NCBI GenBank assembly: GCA_001598975.1
Contig: BBXU01001931.1
Coordinates: 1 to 38,282 of the forward strand
DNA length: 38,282 nucleotides
Origin: Parachlorella kessleri
Taxonomy: Eukaryota; Chlorophyta; Trebouxiophyceae; Chlorellales; Chlorellaceae
Reading direction: 5' to 3'
Shown piece by piece: positions 26,823 to 37,900 of this stretch. Each line of letters opens with the position of its first letter. Within the stretch, counting starts at the first letter, position 1. Made by a program: the position numbers and the translations under genes. Under the pieces are notes generated by a model, which made no database searches, had not been told where the DNA came from, and worked only from the letters and a program-made list of their open reading frames with translations.

Positions 26823-29302
26823 ATGAAGGTGGTCCTGTTGTGCTCAACTGTGTGATGGCTGGTGTTGTTACCTGTGCTGGGGTCAGACTCTGCTGGTGGT
26901 ACTGGTTTGCAGCTTTGCAGCGGCCCCCGTAGCCAAACCAACCTCCTGGCACTGTGTTCTGTTGACTGAACCCTCTTGCCCTGCGTCGTGCAGTTTGGGA
27001 AGCGTCTCTCGGCAGAGGCAGAGCGCCAGTGGCGGGACTCCTATATTGACTACAAGGCCTGCAAGCGAGCTATCCAGGCAGATGTGGAGGCCAAAGGTGC
27101 CGTACCCACTACAGTGTTCCTATGCCGTTCATGCCCTTCAGTCACCTGTTACACTTGGCTGCGTGGCTGGCATTTTTGAGACCCCCAGGCTGACAAAGGG
27201 CATCCAGTGTGCTGTGCCTTGCAGACCCGCTGGGCCACACGTTCCACAGTGTGATCCTTCAAGAGCTTGACAAGGTGTCAGCCTTTTACCAGGCGAAGGA
27301 GGAGGAACTGCAGGTGAGGCGCAGGCCTTGTCAGTTGAGGGACAGATTGAGGGGGGCTTGGAGAGACGGGTGTGAGTAGCAGGCCGTTCCCACGGTTTGC
27401 AGTGTAGTGGGGGGTTGCCTTTGGGTTTTGGATATCACTTGATGCTGCAAAGAAATCTTCCACGGATACATGGCTGCTAATGGTGGCTTACTAAACTGGC
27501 CTGGCTGTGGCTCTGCAGGCCGGCATGCTGCTACTCGGGCCCACTCCTGGCAAGGATAAGGTGGCATCCTTTGCCAGCCAGGTCCTGCACCTACGCAAGT
27601 ACGTGGTCCTCAATTACGTCTGTGTCGTCAAGGCCTGCAAGAAGCGCAACCGGCACCTCAGGGTGAGCCCCGCTCATGCCTAGCAAGTGCCGCGTCTGAC
27701 GGGTGAAGGTGTGGCTGCAATTGCAATGACGGGGCTTAGGCTAAAACCATGGCTGCTGTGTCGAGACAGCTGCAGTTCTCCTGCTGTGCCTGCTACTATT
27801 GCGCCAATGTGCTTGCGGATTGCTTCTGGATGATGGCGTGCTGGCGGTAGGGGAGAGAGTCAGGCATGGGTTGGATTTTATGCAGGCCGCATGCGGGGAG
27901 CAGGTGGCTTCGGTGCATGCAGTTGACATCCTCAGCAAGCAGTACTTCTTCACCTCACCCAAGCTGGCCTCCATGGCAACGCAGGCTGAGATTCTCACCA
28001 AGGTGGGCAAGCTTGTTGTAGGATGTTGTACCGCATCGTACAGTCATTGTATGAAATGCAAATTTGCAAATTTTCGTTAAACAGGCGCTGACTTCCTTTC
28101 TCTCCAAATGGCGTTGGACCTCTGGAAACGTCCAATCCCAGTGGAGAGTAGAGAGGAAACTCTAACTAGCAGCCACGTCCTTATTTCATGCCGGCCTTCG
28201 ATGTACTCCCTGAAATAGCACAAGGTCCCACACCCCAGACCCCACAGATTTGCGCCTGCCCCTTGCTGCCTTCAGGGCCTGCAGCCCGTGACGCCCAGCC
28301 TGCTGCAAGACTACCAGTGCCCCATCTGCCTAAGCACGCTGCGGGGCCCTGTGGTGCTCACCTGCGTGCATCGCTTCTGCTGGGGCTGCATCGTCACACA
28401 CTGCACAACCCTACTGGGCAGGCGCTCCCAAGGTCCAACCGCCCTTGGCCAGGATGGCGGGGCTATGGCGGGAGATGACGACAAGGGCAGCAAAGCGGGC
28501 GAGGGCGGCAGCAGCAGCAGCCGGGTGGATTCAGCGGCGCAGCGCGCTGGCACCACTGCCACATGGGAGGGAGAGCAGTCGGATGATGAGCACACTCTGG
28601 CCACCTTTGATTGCCCAGGTATCGCAAGACATCGCACGTATTGCACATCAGCTCGTCTGTTTGTATCCAGCCTGTGCTGAACATTTGGATTTGGATGTCT
28701 GGCCATTCAGAAGGTTTGAGACCAGCAGTCGGCCAATGACTTAAATTGCCATGCTGACACGAATGTCATGTGACTGCTTGATGAACATGATTCTGGACAG
28801 TGGAGCTATCATGAGTGCCAGAAAGTGCTTTCTTGCGCTGCAGTGTGCCGCAAGGCGCAGCTGTTGAATCTAGACCGCCTTCAGGTGGACCCACACCTGG
28901 ATGCCTTTGTGCGCAAGCTGGAGCAGCAGGGCCAGGGGGCAGTCAGCAGCAGCAGCACAGTCACCATGCTGGTGAGTGCTAGCTTGCTTTAGTCTGCCTG
29001 TAGGGCGGGTGCCTACGGTTGTTGGACCACATGCCGTCATGCTCAGCACTGAAATGCACTGGGCTTGGGTGCCTAGGTTAGCTTGCGTTCATCGGCACCA
29101 GCCACCATCAAGACAACGTGTTCCTCGGTGTGGAGGTGGCGTGTGTGTGATGGCGCAGCCGGTGCAACGTTTGCAGGAGGATCGCGAGGACATGCTGACT
29201 TGTGAGCCCCAGCATGATGCACAGCCTAGCGGCGCTCCAGCCACGCCACATGGGCAGGGCGGTGTCTCAGAGCCGGCAACATCAACAGGTGTGGGGGGTT
29301 GA
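26823..29302 (+). CDS. SPX-RING E3 ubiquitin ligase (NLA type)
   Basis: SPX domains bind inositol pyrophosphates to report phosphate status. The plant SPX-RING ligase NLA ubiquitinates phosphate and nitrate transporters. Exons 26823-26828, 26994-27096, 27225-27313, 27519-27662, 27886-28002, 28276-28618, 28844-28971 and 29177-29302 give 351 aa (NLA ~335). The first exon is only ATGAAG; its donor restores the family start MKFGKRLSAEAERQWRDSYI. SPX spans 1-~150, with YIDYKACKRAI and a late basic cluster VVKACKKRNRH where ligand-binding lysines are expected. Then VDILSKQYFFTSPKLASMAT leads into the RING: CPICLSTLRGPVVL-TCVHRFCWGC ... CPVCRKAQ (C168 to C269), with all C3HC4 ligands present. An acidic/Ser insert of ~80 residues separates the two halves. 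The tail is hydrophilic. An alternative splice at 29288 would give a membrane-spanning end (see findings). Confidence 0.93.
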
Positions 29303-29510
29303 GGCAATGCCTGAGAGAGTGCTAACATGGTTAGCCGTACTTGCTAATCTTTTCTGATTGGGTGCAATTTGCTGCAGCTTGTTTGTTTATTTTGCCCAAA
29401 CTCTCAGGATTCCTGGACGCCCCTCTGGCAGCACTCATATTGCTTTGGATCATTTTGTCGGGAGTGCTGCTGCTGTTGTTGCAGTTGTGGCGCCGCTGTC
29501 TGTGGAGGCC
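29303..29510 (+). other. 208-bp gap between SPX-RING and the double phosphatase, no TGTAA
   Basis: Tandem genes on one strand are separated by 208 bp with no TGTAA. It also contains two good acceptors (GCTGCAG|CTTG at 29375/29376 and CTCTCAG|GATT at 29407/29408) that could be used from the SPX-RING frame. This fits a shared or read-through transcript better than two ordinary units. Confidence 0.5.
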
Positions 29511-32500
29511 ATGGATGCTGTGGTGGAGTATCTCCATAAGGAGCACCAAGCTTTACAAGAGGAGAGCCGCCTGCGGCAGCAGGCGCAGCAGACGGTAGCG
29601 GCACATCCTCCGAGCCCAGAGCACGTGGCGGCAGCATTGCCACCGCTGCCCCAGCAACAGCAACAGCAGCAGCAGCGCGCTGTGAGCCAGCCAATGACCA
29701 TCAGCAGCAGCAGCCCCAGCAGCAGCTCGAAAGGCCAGCAGCCAGAATCGTGGCGGCAGCAGGGGCTGGTGGATGATATGGAAGTCGACTCCAAGCCCAG
29801 CATGCACAGTAGGCTCCTCGCTGCCAGCGAGGCCAGCGCTGAGGAGGTATCCTCGCAGCTGCGATCCGTGCCGGCCCCGGTGCCGGCAGCAATCATTCCC
29901 AGCAGACAGCAGGAGCCGCAGGTTGTAGAGCGCAGACCTCCCCATGCAGCAACTGTTATCTCCCAGGCACCTGCACGGCTCCCAGCAGCGGCCCCGGCAG
30001 CGCCTAAGGTCGTGGTGCAGCAAGCTGCGGTGAGCGAGCCGCCGCTGCTGCCGCCACAGCGGCCGCAGGATGTGGGCAAGCTGACCGTCTGCCTAGACTT
30101 GGATGGCACCCTGGTGAGCACCTTCACGCCCAAGCGCGCCCCGCTGCTACCGCCCAGTGCGGTTAGCTATGTGGTGGGCCGCGGTGGCAAGCTTAACCCC
30201 GGCGGCGTGTTTGTCGTGGAGCGGCCCGGCCTGCTGGAGTTCTTCCGGCGCATCGCGCCAGTAGCAGAGGTGAGAGGCGTTGCATGGGCATGTTGATGTT
30301 GCAAGTGTATTCTTGAGAGGCTTGGTGGAGGCCCTGCTATGCGTAAGCAAGGAGTTTTGCGCTCCAGTGTCCAAATCTGTGCAAAACAACTTGAAGCCCA
30401 CTTTGTTGGTTTGGCGTTTTTGGTGTAGGCAGCTTACATCCTGTGACACAAATAATTGTCATGCTCAACCCATGCCCGTTCCCGCCCTGGCCTCTATCTG
30501 CAGGTGGTACTCTTCACTGCAGGGCTGGAAGACTATGCGGCTCCTATCTGCGATGCGCTGGAGGCGAAGTACAACTGCTTCCTGCACCGGCTGTACCGGC
30601 CTGCCTGTGTGCCAGACGAGGTGTACCCATGCATCAAGGTGGGGCCCGTGTGCTGTAAGGGGAAGACGTGGTACCCCAGGCTCATATTCCATAATGGCTG
30701 TGCTTCTGGTCTGTACCAGCCACAGCACTTGCCTTCTTCTCCAGTGTAAGCTAGGTTGCCTGCCTGGCTGAAGGGCGCTTTTGGCTGATGCAGGACATGT
30801 CCAGGCTCGGCCGGGACCTAAAGCGCTGCGTGCTTGTGGATGACACCCCTCTAGCCTTCTTCAGGCAGCCTGACAACGGCATCCCTGTGCTTAACTTCAG
30901 GTTTGTGGCAGTCAGGCTGCTTTCATCTCGTGTCTCCAGCCGCAAGATGCTTGGCTCGATGAGAAAAGGGGGCAGAACTGTTAAGGTTGACCTGGTCCGA
31001 CGGGATAGCGGCTGTTTAGTGGCCGGTCGAAACCGGGGGCGATGACAACCTCGCTCGTTGCGCGCGCTCGCGGCCCACGTTTGACTAACCGGCGCAACCC
31101 GTTTTTCTCGGATACTGTCCTGCATCTGTACGCGCATCAGCGCCACGGTACGCTCATCTAGACGTGATACTCGCATTCGAGTTGCAGCTTGGTGAAGCGT
31201 GTCCCAAGCCTGCACTGCGCCTAACATAGAAATCCTCCTGCGTGTGCAGAGGCGACGTTGATGACCAGTTGCTTGCTGAGGCTGTTGCCCCACTTATAGA
31301 GTCGCTGGCTGGTGTGCCAGACGTCCGCATCGCACTCAGCCGGCGGTTCAACATGACCAAGTAAGCTCAGTGTATAGCCCTGGTGCATCTACGCGGCACT
31401 AGTGCACCTGTCGTGTTTCCTGGAACCAGCTGCCTATGTGAAACATATAGCTTTGACTTTCATGGTGGCAAAGATTCGCTCACTTCGCTTCTTGCACTCT
31501 ACAGGTGGTTCCAAGCGCAGGGCCTCATGGTGCCCAAATCGCCGCCGCTTCCAGTACACCGCACGCCTTCCATGCCTGTCATGCATCGGACCGCCTCTGG
31601 GCCAGCTGCGGCCCCAGCTCAAGCTCAGAGGCCGCAGGCAGCCGTGCAGCTGCCTTCCAACGCTGACGTGCTTCACGAGCAGCGCACCCGTGGGGTGTTG
31701 CTTATCTGTGATTTTGACAAGACCCTCACAGACAATGACGCAGGTGGGTAGTTGTCAAGTTCTTTTAGCTGGTCTCGACCTCACGCTTGTCAGTGAACCC
31801 TGGCGTTCAGCTAGCTCTGCGTTTGAAGCGCTTGGGCTAGGACAGCAAACATACCCATCGACACATAACCTGCTGTCATATGCCCCGAACGGCAGTCAGT
31901 TGGAGCGGTACCCGCATGCTTAGTTTCTTTCTTGCCTCCCCTGCTGCAGGCGAGCGCCTGTGTGATGAGCTGGCCCCGGAATTAACCTCACTCCTGACCC
32001 AGCTGGAGATGCCCGCCAACTTTGTACCGGTGACAAACACCGTGCTGGGCGAGATGCAGCGGCGCGGCGTGTCGCGTGATAGGATCCTGGCTACGCTGCA
32101 CAAGATGGGTGGCGAGGTGCCCCTTGCGTCTGTGCGCATGCTGCAGGTGGGTGCCGCCTGTGCAAGCTGGGATGTGGTCGGCCTGCCTTCTGCAGCAAAG
32201 GAAGGCCATCGCTGTATTGCCAAATCAGTTCTCTGACAGTGCTGCCGCCATTGTGGGTTAAGAGTGCTGTAGAGTACCTCTGGTGGCTCATGAGCTGGCA
32301 AAGTCGGTGTCAAACCCTATCTATGGCACTGTGCAGTGGGCATCTCGGGTCGGCATTGATGTGCGGGTTCTGAGCGACTGCAACTCTGTGGTCATCAACT
32401 CTGTGCTGGCAGGTGAGTCGGTCGCAAGCATATTGGTACCACTCCTTGCATGTTATCACCTGTGGAGCTATTAGTCATGTAGCACCAGCATGTGCTAACA

Positions 32501-33552
32501 TACTTGCGGCGGCTGTGCGTGTGTGCTTGTTGCAACGAGGGATTCTGCGAATTCTTACCCTTCGCTACTGCAGGTGCCAAGGTCAACAAGTGCGTCCGCG
32601 AGATCATCACTAACTACTCAGCCTTCCAGCGGGTCGATGAGGTGCAGCAGTCAGTGGCAGACCTTAGCAGTCAGCAGCAGCAGCCGTCACAGCCTGGCAG
32701 CTGGCTGTACAGAACCTTTGGTGGCGGTAGCAGCAGCAGCAGCACTAACAGCGATGGCCGTGGAATGGCAGCGGTGCTGGTGAGGAGCCCTCCCAAGCAG
32801 GCCACGCAGCGGTTGGTTGTCACGCCTCGCCACCCCTACCATGAGTGCAGCCATGGCTGCCCACTCTGCCCGGAGAACCTCTGCAAGGTTCGTGACTGCT
32901 GGTGTGGAGGTCATGGCAGCCAACTCTGGTTCGGCGATGCAGTCTCGCAAACGGATAGCGAAGGCTAGGAAGTGATATCTGATAGTCATCAAGTCAATCC
33001 AGATGTTCATATTGGTGGCCTGCAACCGGCTGATGTGGTGCTGCAGGGCCAGGAGATGGAGGCGCTGTGGAAGACCAGTGGTAGGCGTCAGCGCACCATC
33101 TATTGCGGGGATGGCGCCAATGACCTGTGCCCGGCCCTGCGGCTGGGGCCGCAAGACGTTGTGCTGGCCCGCAAGGTAGGCAGCAGGGAAGCATTGCAGT
33201 CTTTTCCTGGTGAATGCCCTCTCCTGCTGAGCTACGACACAGAGGACGCTAGTTTGAAGCTGGGAAAGCCTGGTAGCCTTGGCAGGCACCTCGACTGATT
33301 GTCAAACACATTAGCGCTGCTTCACAGAGCCTGCAAACTTGTCAGTGACTGCCATCTATTGTTTGCTGCCCCGTCTGCTTCTCCCAAAACCCATCACATC
33401 ATGCGGGCCTGGTGCAGGGCTATCAGCTGGACCATCTGATCTCCAAGCGGGCAGGTGCCCCTGATGGCGTTAGGCGAGTGGTGGCCCAGGTGGAGCTCTG
33501 GGAGACGCATGAGGACCTTTGGCGGCTGGTGCAGGAGGCGGTTTGCATCTAG
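29511..33552 (+). CDS. two-phosphatase fusion: FCP1/SCP-type domain plus PHOSPHO/PECP1-type domain
   Basis: Exons 29511-30269, 30504-30638, 30794-30900, 31250-31360, 31505-31743, 31950-32146, 32337-32412, 32574-32887, 33047-33175 and 33418-33552 give 733 aa, all phases agreeing. Residues 1-190 are a Gln/Ser/Pro-rich leader. Domain 1 (~191-375) is a NIF/FCP1-like HAD phosphatase: LTVCLDLDGTL, VVLFTAGLEDYAAPI, DMSRLGRDLKRCVLVDDTP, QPDNGIPVLNF; relatives act on phosphoserine, e.g. the RNA polymerase II tail. Domain 2 (~433-733) is a PHOSPHO-type HAD: LLICDFDKTLTDND, DVRVLSDCNSVVINSVLAG, SHGCPLCPENLCKG, IYCGDGANDLCPALRL, GYQLDHLI; relatives hydrolyse phosphoethanolamine, phosphocholine or pyrophosphate, and plant members (PS2, PECP1) respond to phosphate starvation. 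Exon 5 carries both the end of domain 1 (WFQAQGL) and the DFDKT motif of domain 2 in one open frame, so the fusion is not a splicing artefact. Both DXDXT motifs are intact. Confidence 0.9.
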
Positions 33553-33604
33553 CATTAAATGCTGGACCGTGCGCAAGTACTTGTATTAGTAGTAGTAGCA
33601 CGAC

Positions 33605-33609
33605 TGTAA
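33605..33609 (+). terminator. TGTAA polyadenylation signal, phosphatase fusion gene
   Basis: TGTAA on the gene strand 53 nt after the stop codon at 33550-33552, the usual place for the chlorophyte poly(A) signal. Confidence 0.65.
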
Positions 33610-34641
33610 CTACAAATGGTCTCGTCTTCTGTGAGGTAAGCGAGACAGGGCGATAAGAGTGCGTGAACGGGGGACCTGGCGTGATGTCGGGGTGCTTGGC
33701 TAGTGATCCAGGGGTGAACGGGATGAGGAGCTTATTGGAAGCTTGTATCTATGGATCCTACGATGAAGGGCATTCAGGGTCCAATTGTACGGTAGACTGC
33801 CAGTTAGGCTTGGATAGGTCGCTTTGTAGGATCACTTTCCACTATTATAAGGGGCTGGCACATGGTGTGGGAACCTCGTTTCCATACGCGTTTTGCTGTA
33901 TACCCGGTGGCTGTTTTGGCTTGAGGGTTATCCAAGGGCCCTTGTTATATCTCGAAAGCAGTTTTTTGGAACTGAAAGTGTGCACGTGTGGCTTCCTTGC
34001 CTACCAGCCTGGGGCACCTCTATGCAATAACTTTTGATGTTTGTTTTATGCTGAGTTTTCAAACTCACTGCTTGCTGCCATCTCCACTGCTCAGAACACT
34101 GACATTTGGTCGTCTCTCTGTTGTATTTTTTTGTTGATCTTCAAACAACTTGCAGCTGTACAAGTTAATGAACCACCCACTGTAGCTGGGAAATGGAGAA
34201 CTAGAACTTCATTCTCCCACTGCGTGGCTTGCATTTTGTTTATCCACTGTTTGTCTGCCGCCAAGGTGCATATCCGCACCAAGGGGGTGCAGTGCTTAGC
34301 GTGCTCTGCGAGCCGTGTGACAACAAAGGTCTGGTCAAAAGCAGGTAAACTGCATGACGCTGTTCCTAGCTAATGGCAAGCTAACACCACCTCCTGCATT
34401 GCCTGTCAAGATCAAAAGCTCACCAGCAGGCTATGTACGAACTGCATCGTGTATCATCTGACGTCAGCCACCACGAGGCAACTGCAAGCTAGACAAGCTA
34501 GCTGAAACTAATGGTACATATCCCCTGGCTAAGTGCAGGAGCACAACTACAAGCTGCCGTATGTAACAAACTGCAGAGCAGACAACAACCTACCTCCCTG
34601 CTACCCATGTGCATTAATCGACAGAAGGTGGTGGTCACCCT

Positions 34642-34773
34642 TTAGTAAGCACTCCCCATGAATTCCTGAGCCACTCTTCGGGCATCAGGCACACCAGGCT
34701 TGCCTATCCAGCCCACTAGGCCGCACAAGTCATCAAGCACGCACGGCTCTAGTTTTCTCAGGCCTAGGTCTGG
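34642..34773 (-). other. possible alternative last exon of the KH gene
   Basis: After an acceptor (CTCACAG|CCAGAC) the frame reads PDLGLRKLEPCVLDDLCGLV, then GWIGKPGVPDARRVAQEFMG, then SAY and a TAA: 43 residues that look like a genuine folded C-terminus. It could follow the KH gene from a phase-0 donor such as GTGGCG|GTAGGG near 35025, replacing the stop at 34986. It might instead belong to a separate small gene whose start I cannot find. Confidence 0.35.
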
Positions 34774-34985
34774 CTGTGAGATAAACTGGGGCTGTCATTG
34801 TGGTCACGTCACTGCCCCCTGCGTGTCCGTCTAAGCAAGTCAGAGAGGTTTCACAGCTGGCCCGTTAGTCTCCCACGCTGCATGCAGGCCTAGCATGGGC
34901 TGGCCCTGTACAAAACCGATGATGAAGGTTGAAGGAGATAAGCCAAGCCTTTACTAACCATGCATTCCAGTGCGGAGGGTTAAGT

Positions 34986-37900
34986 TCAGAGGGGCGCTCC
35001 TCCCCGTATCTGCACCGCCTGCGGCACCCCTACCGCCACCATTCGCACATGCTGCGGGCCGCCCATACCTTGCGGGTGTGGCATCGCGAAAGCGGCCGGC
35101 ATGGCTGCCGCCAGCGCCTGCGGTGAGTAATGGGGCCCCGGCGCCGGCATCATTGGCGCCTGTGTGAAGTACGTCGTGCCTGCCACCTGCTGCTGCATAT
35201 ACGCTGCTGCCGCTGCGGGGCCAGCAAGCATGCCAGGCGGTGCGCTGGCGGCTGCCGCTGCAAAGCCGGTCACTGCCGCGGTGGCCATGGCGAGCTTCTG
35301 CCCCAGCATCCACTGGGCGCACTGCACACCAGCAGCACCCACACTGTTATCAGGAGGGAATCCTGGCGGAGCCGCAGGCGTGCAGGCGTTGTTGCCCAAT
35401 TGAGAGAAGGTGGGGCCAGAAGGAAGGGCAGTTGTCTTTAGGTTCGGCAGGGGTGGGTCCACCAACCCAAGTACTCTGCTGGGCGAGTGCAAGCTTTGCA
35501 GCTTGGATGAGGTGGGCGATGAAGACTGGAGCAGTGCTGTGTCTTTGCTGAAGGAGAGTATGGCCAGCCACGACATCCAGGACGCACGCATTACAACCAT
35601 GGCAGGCAGGCTGATCTCACTCTAAGTCTTGTCAACTCACATGCACGGCATCTGCAGGGCCTTGCAGTATGAGCTTACGGTACTGCGCCTTGCTGCCTGG
35701 CCGCACTTCCCTCTCCACTCGTAGCCGCACACCGGATGCCTGCAGCATGTAAGCAGCCAGCTTTGGGAGCTACCGAGGGGAGTTCGCCCCTGTGCTTCCA
35801 GTTTTGCCATCGGTCGCAATCAAGGATTGGGGGGAGTGCCATGCAGCATGACGCTTCTTGCATGGCGGAAACGCAGTACAATTCATGTAGCAGGCCAGCC
35901 CTTCACTGCTGTAGGAGTGTGTCCCCGGCACGGCTCGATTTCCTAGGTCATACACCAAAACACTGCAGAACTGTATAAAACGGACCTGAGCCACGTCCGC
36001 TGCACCTCTTCCATCGGTTCCCAGCAGAAAGGTGCCCTGCAGCCAGCCCCAGGACACCCTGCCCATCAGCGCCTGGCCATTCAACTGAAGGCCTGTGGCT
36101 GGCCAGAGTCACTCCAAGAGCGGCACAATGTTTGTCTGCGGCCTTTGCGCCATCCATCCACCGCGCAGTGTCCTTGTACACCCTGGGCCACCCGTACGTC
36201 TCGGCCCGGATCCAAGAAGACCTAGTAAGAAGCTGCCCTTGCTGCCCTTTGTGGGGCTCACTATCGCGGCCGCACGAACACGCCCCACTTTTCTTTGTCA
36301 CCTGCTCTTCTGTGAGACTGATGGCGAGGCAGGTGTAGCCCCCGCCGGCGCCCTCCCCTAGCTCGCCGCTGAGGCTCCGCTGTGGCGCGAATGCTATGTG
36401 CGGCGGCGCCGTCGCATATAAGCCGCCGGGCCCTGCTGCGAGGTGCATGTACGGCATTGGCTGCATGGGGGCGGTCGCGTAGGGCGACGGCATGGCCATG
36501 CTGTGCATGATCTGCATGCCCTGCGTTGCGCCTGGCGTGCCTACGCTGGCAGGCGTGCTGGGCATGCTGCCATTCACTGCTGCCCCGGCTGGCGCCACAG
36601 GCAGGGAGCTGAAGAGACTGAACTTGTGGTCTTCGCTCATTTTCAGGGTCAGCAGCGCAACAGCCTGCATGTCGCCGAAGTGACAGGTGAAAATCAACAA
36701 AGACACCATACCAGGTTGGTGAACGAGCAGGCAAGCCTGTGAAGCAGCTCGTTGGTGACCCTCAAACAGATGTAGCAAGCTGTAGTGGCTGCAGCACTGG
36801 ACTGGGACGTCTTGTGGCTAGCAAAGATGTTGCGGAAGAGCAGCAGTCCTCCCTCAGCCAGCCGAGGTGTGTTACGACAGATATGCCAGCCAGGGGGGAC
36901 CAGCCAGACAGACAGCCGGCCCCTCTCACCTTGACCACCCCATCTTGGTGCCCCGAGACAGTGACAATCCGATGGCTGAGTGGAGGCGAGGGCCCGTCAG
37001 CGGCGGTCACCCTGCAAGCGAGAAGCGCAGGGCCAGCCAGCTTCAAAGCATGCACGGTGGCGCGTGTGGCAAGCACTTGCGCACAGTCATGCGATGGGCT
37101 TAATGTTGCTAGCATCCTCATAAACAGGAACCCCTGGCACACAGAGGCTAGTTGTCCTGCTGTGCAGGGGATGGACCAGGCATGGCGGAAAGGCACTTTA
37201 TGTGCAAGAAAGCCACCCACTACGCAGAGAATGTATCTCACACCAGCTTGCTTTCACGCTGCATGCCCTCATGCTGTGCCTTCCCCAGCATGGCTGCTTG
37301 ACACCCCCCCTCCCCCACCCCGGCCTCCAACACAGGCAACACCCTCCCTCACTTGATGTTTGTTTGCGTGTCTGCCGCAAACTGCCGAATGGTGCTGCCG
37401 CTGCGGCCGATGATGATTCCGCACAAGCTCTGTGGCACAAGCAGCTTCACGAGAAGTCGCAGGCTGGGTGAGGGCGGTGCGGCAGGCATAGGCGAGGCCG
37501 GCCCGCCAGCTGCTGCTGCTGCTGCCGCCTTGCTCTTAGGACTGAGCGGTGCCACCCCTTCCCGAGACAGCTTGCTGAAGATGAGCCCAAGCGCAGCCAC
37601 CACCTGTGCAGGTGCATGAGGCAAAGGTGGGCAGCCCATGGCCCATTCTCTATCTGCTTGCGACTCTCGTCACAAGACCTCCAGCCCGCTGCACCCAGTA
37701 CTTGCTGCCTTGTCACCAAACTGGAGCTTACTAGCACACATGAGACTGCTCACACCCGCTCGTTTTGCCGCAAGACAGGCCATATGTTCAGATGCTGGTA
37801 CCAGGCCTGCACCCATCCGAGTGATCTTCTGGTGCGCGGGGCCCGAATACCCTCGAACTAGCCTGAAAGCCAGCACCAAGCGCTGCAGCGCCAGCTGCGT

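Larger units (their letters stand above)
33553..34985. other. convergent spacer between the phosphatase fusion and the KH gene
   Basis: 1.4 kb without a firm gene. An unspliced plus-strand frame (33663-34037, 124 codons) and others resemble nothing and look like chance. The minus-strand segment 34773-34642 is a possible extra last exon of the KH gene and is listed separately. Confidence 0.5.

Noticed and set aside
29450..30133. 227-codon minus-strand open frame
   Set aside because: Antisense of the Gln-rich leader and DLDGT motif of the phosphatase fusion; poly-Cys/Leu content is an artefact of CAG runs.
26823..33552. Single SPX-RING-phosphatase-phosphatase megaprotein
   Set aside because: The last SPX-RING exon ends in phase 1, while both acceptors leading into the phosphatase frame need phase 2. 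I found no donor of the right phase, so the sequence supports two proteins, not one.
33663..34037. 124-codon plus-strand open frame after the phosphatase fusion
   Set aside because: Downstream of a stop codon and TGTAA signal, with no family features and no introns, unlike the genes here. Probably chance.
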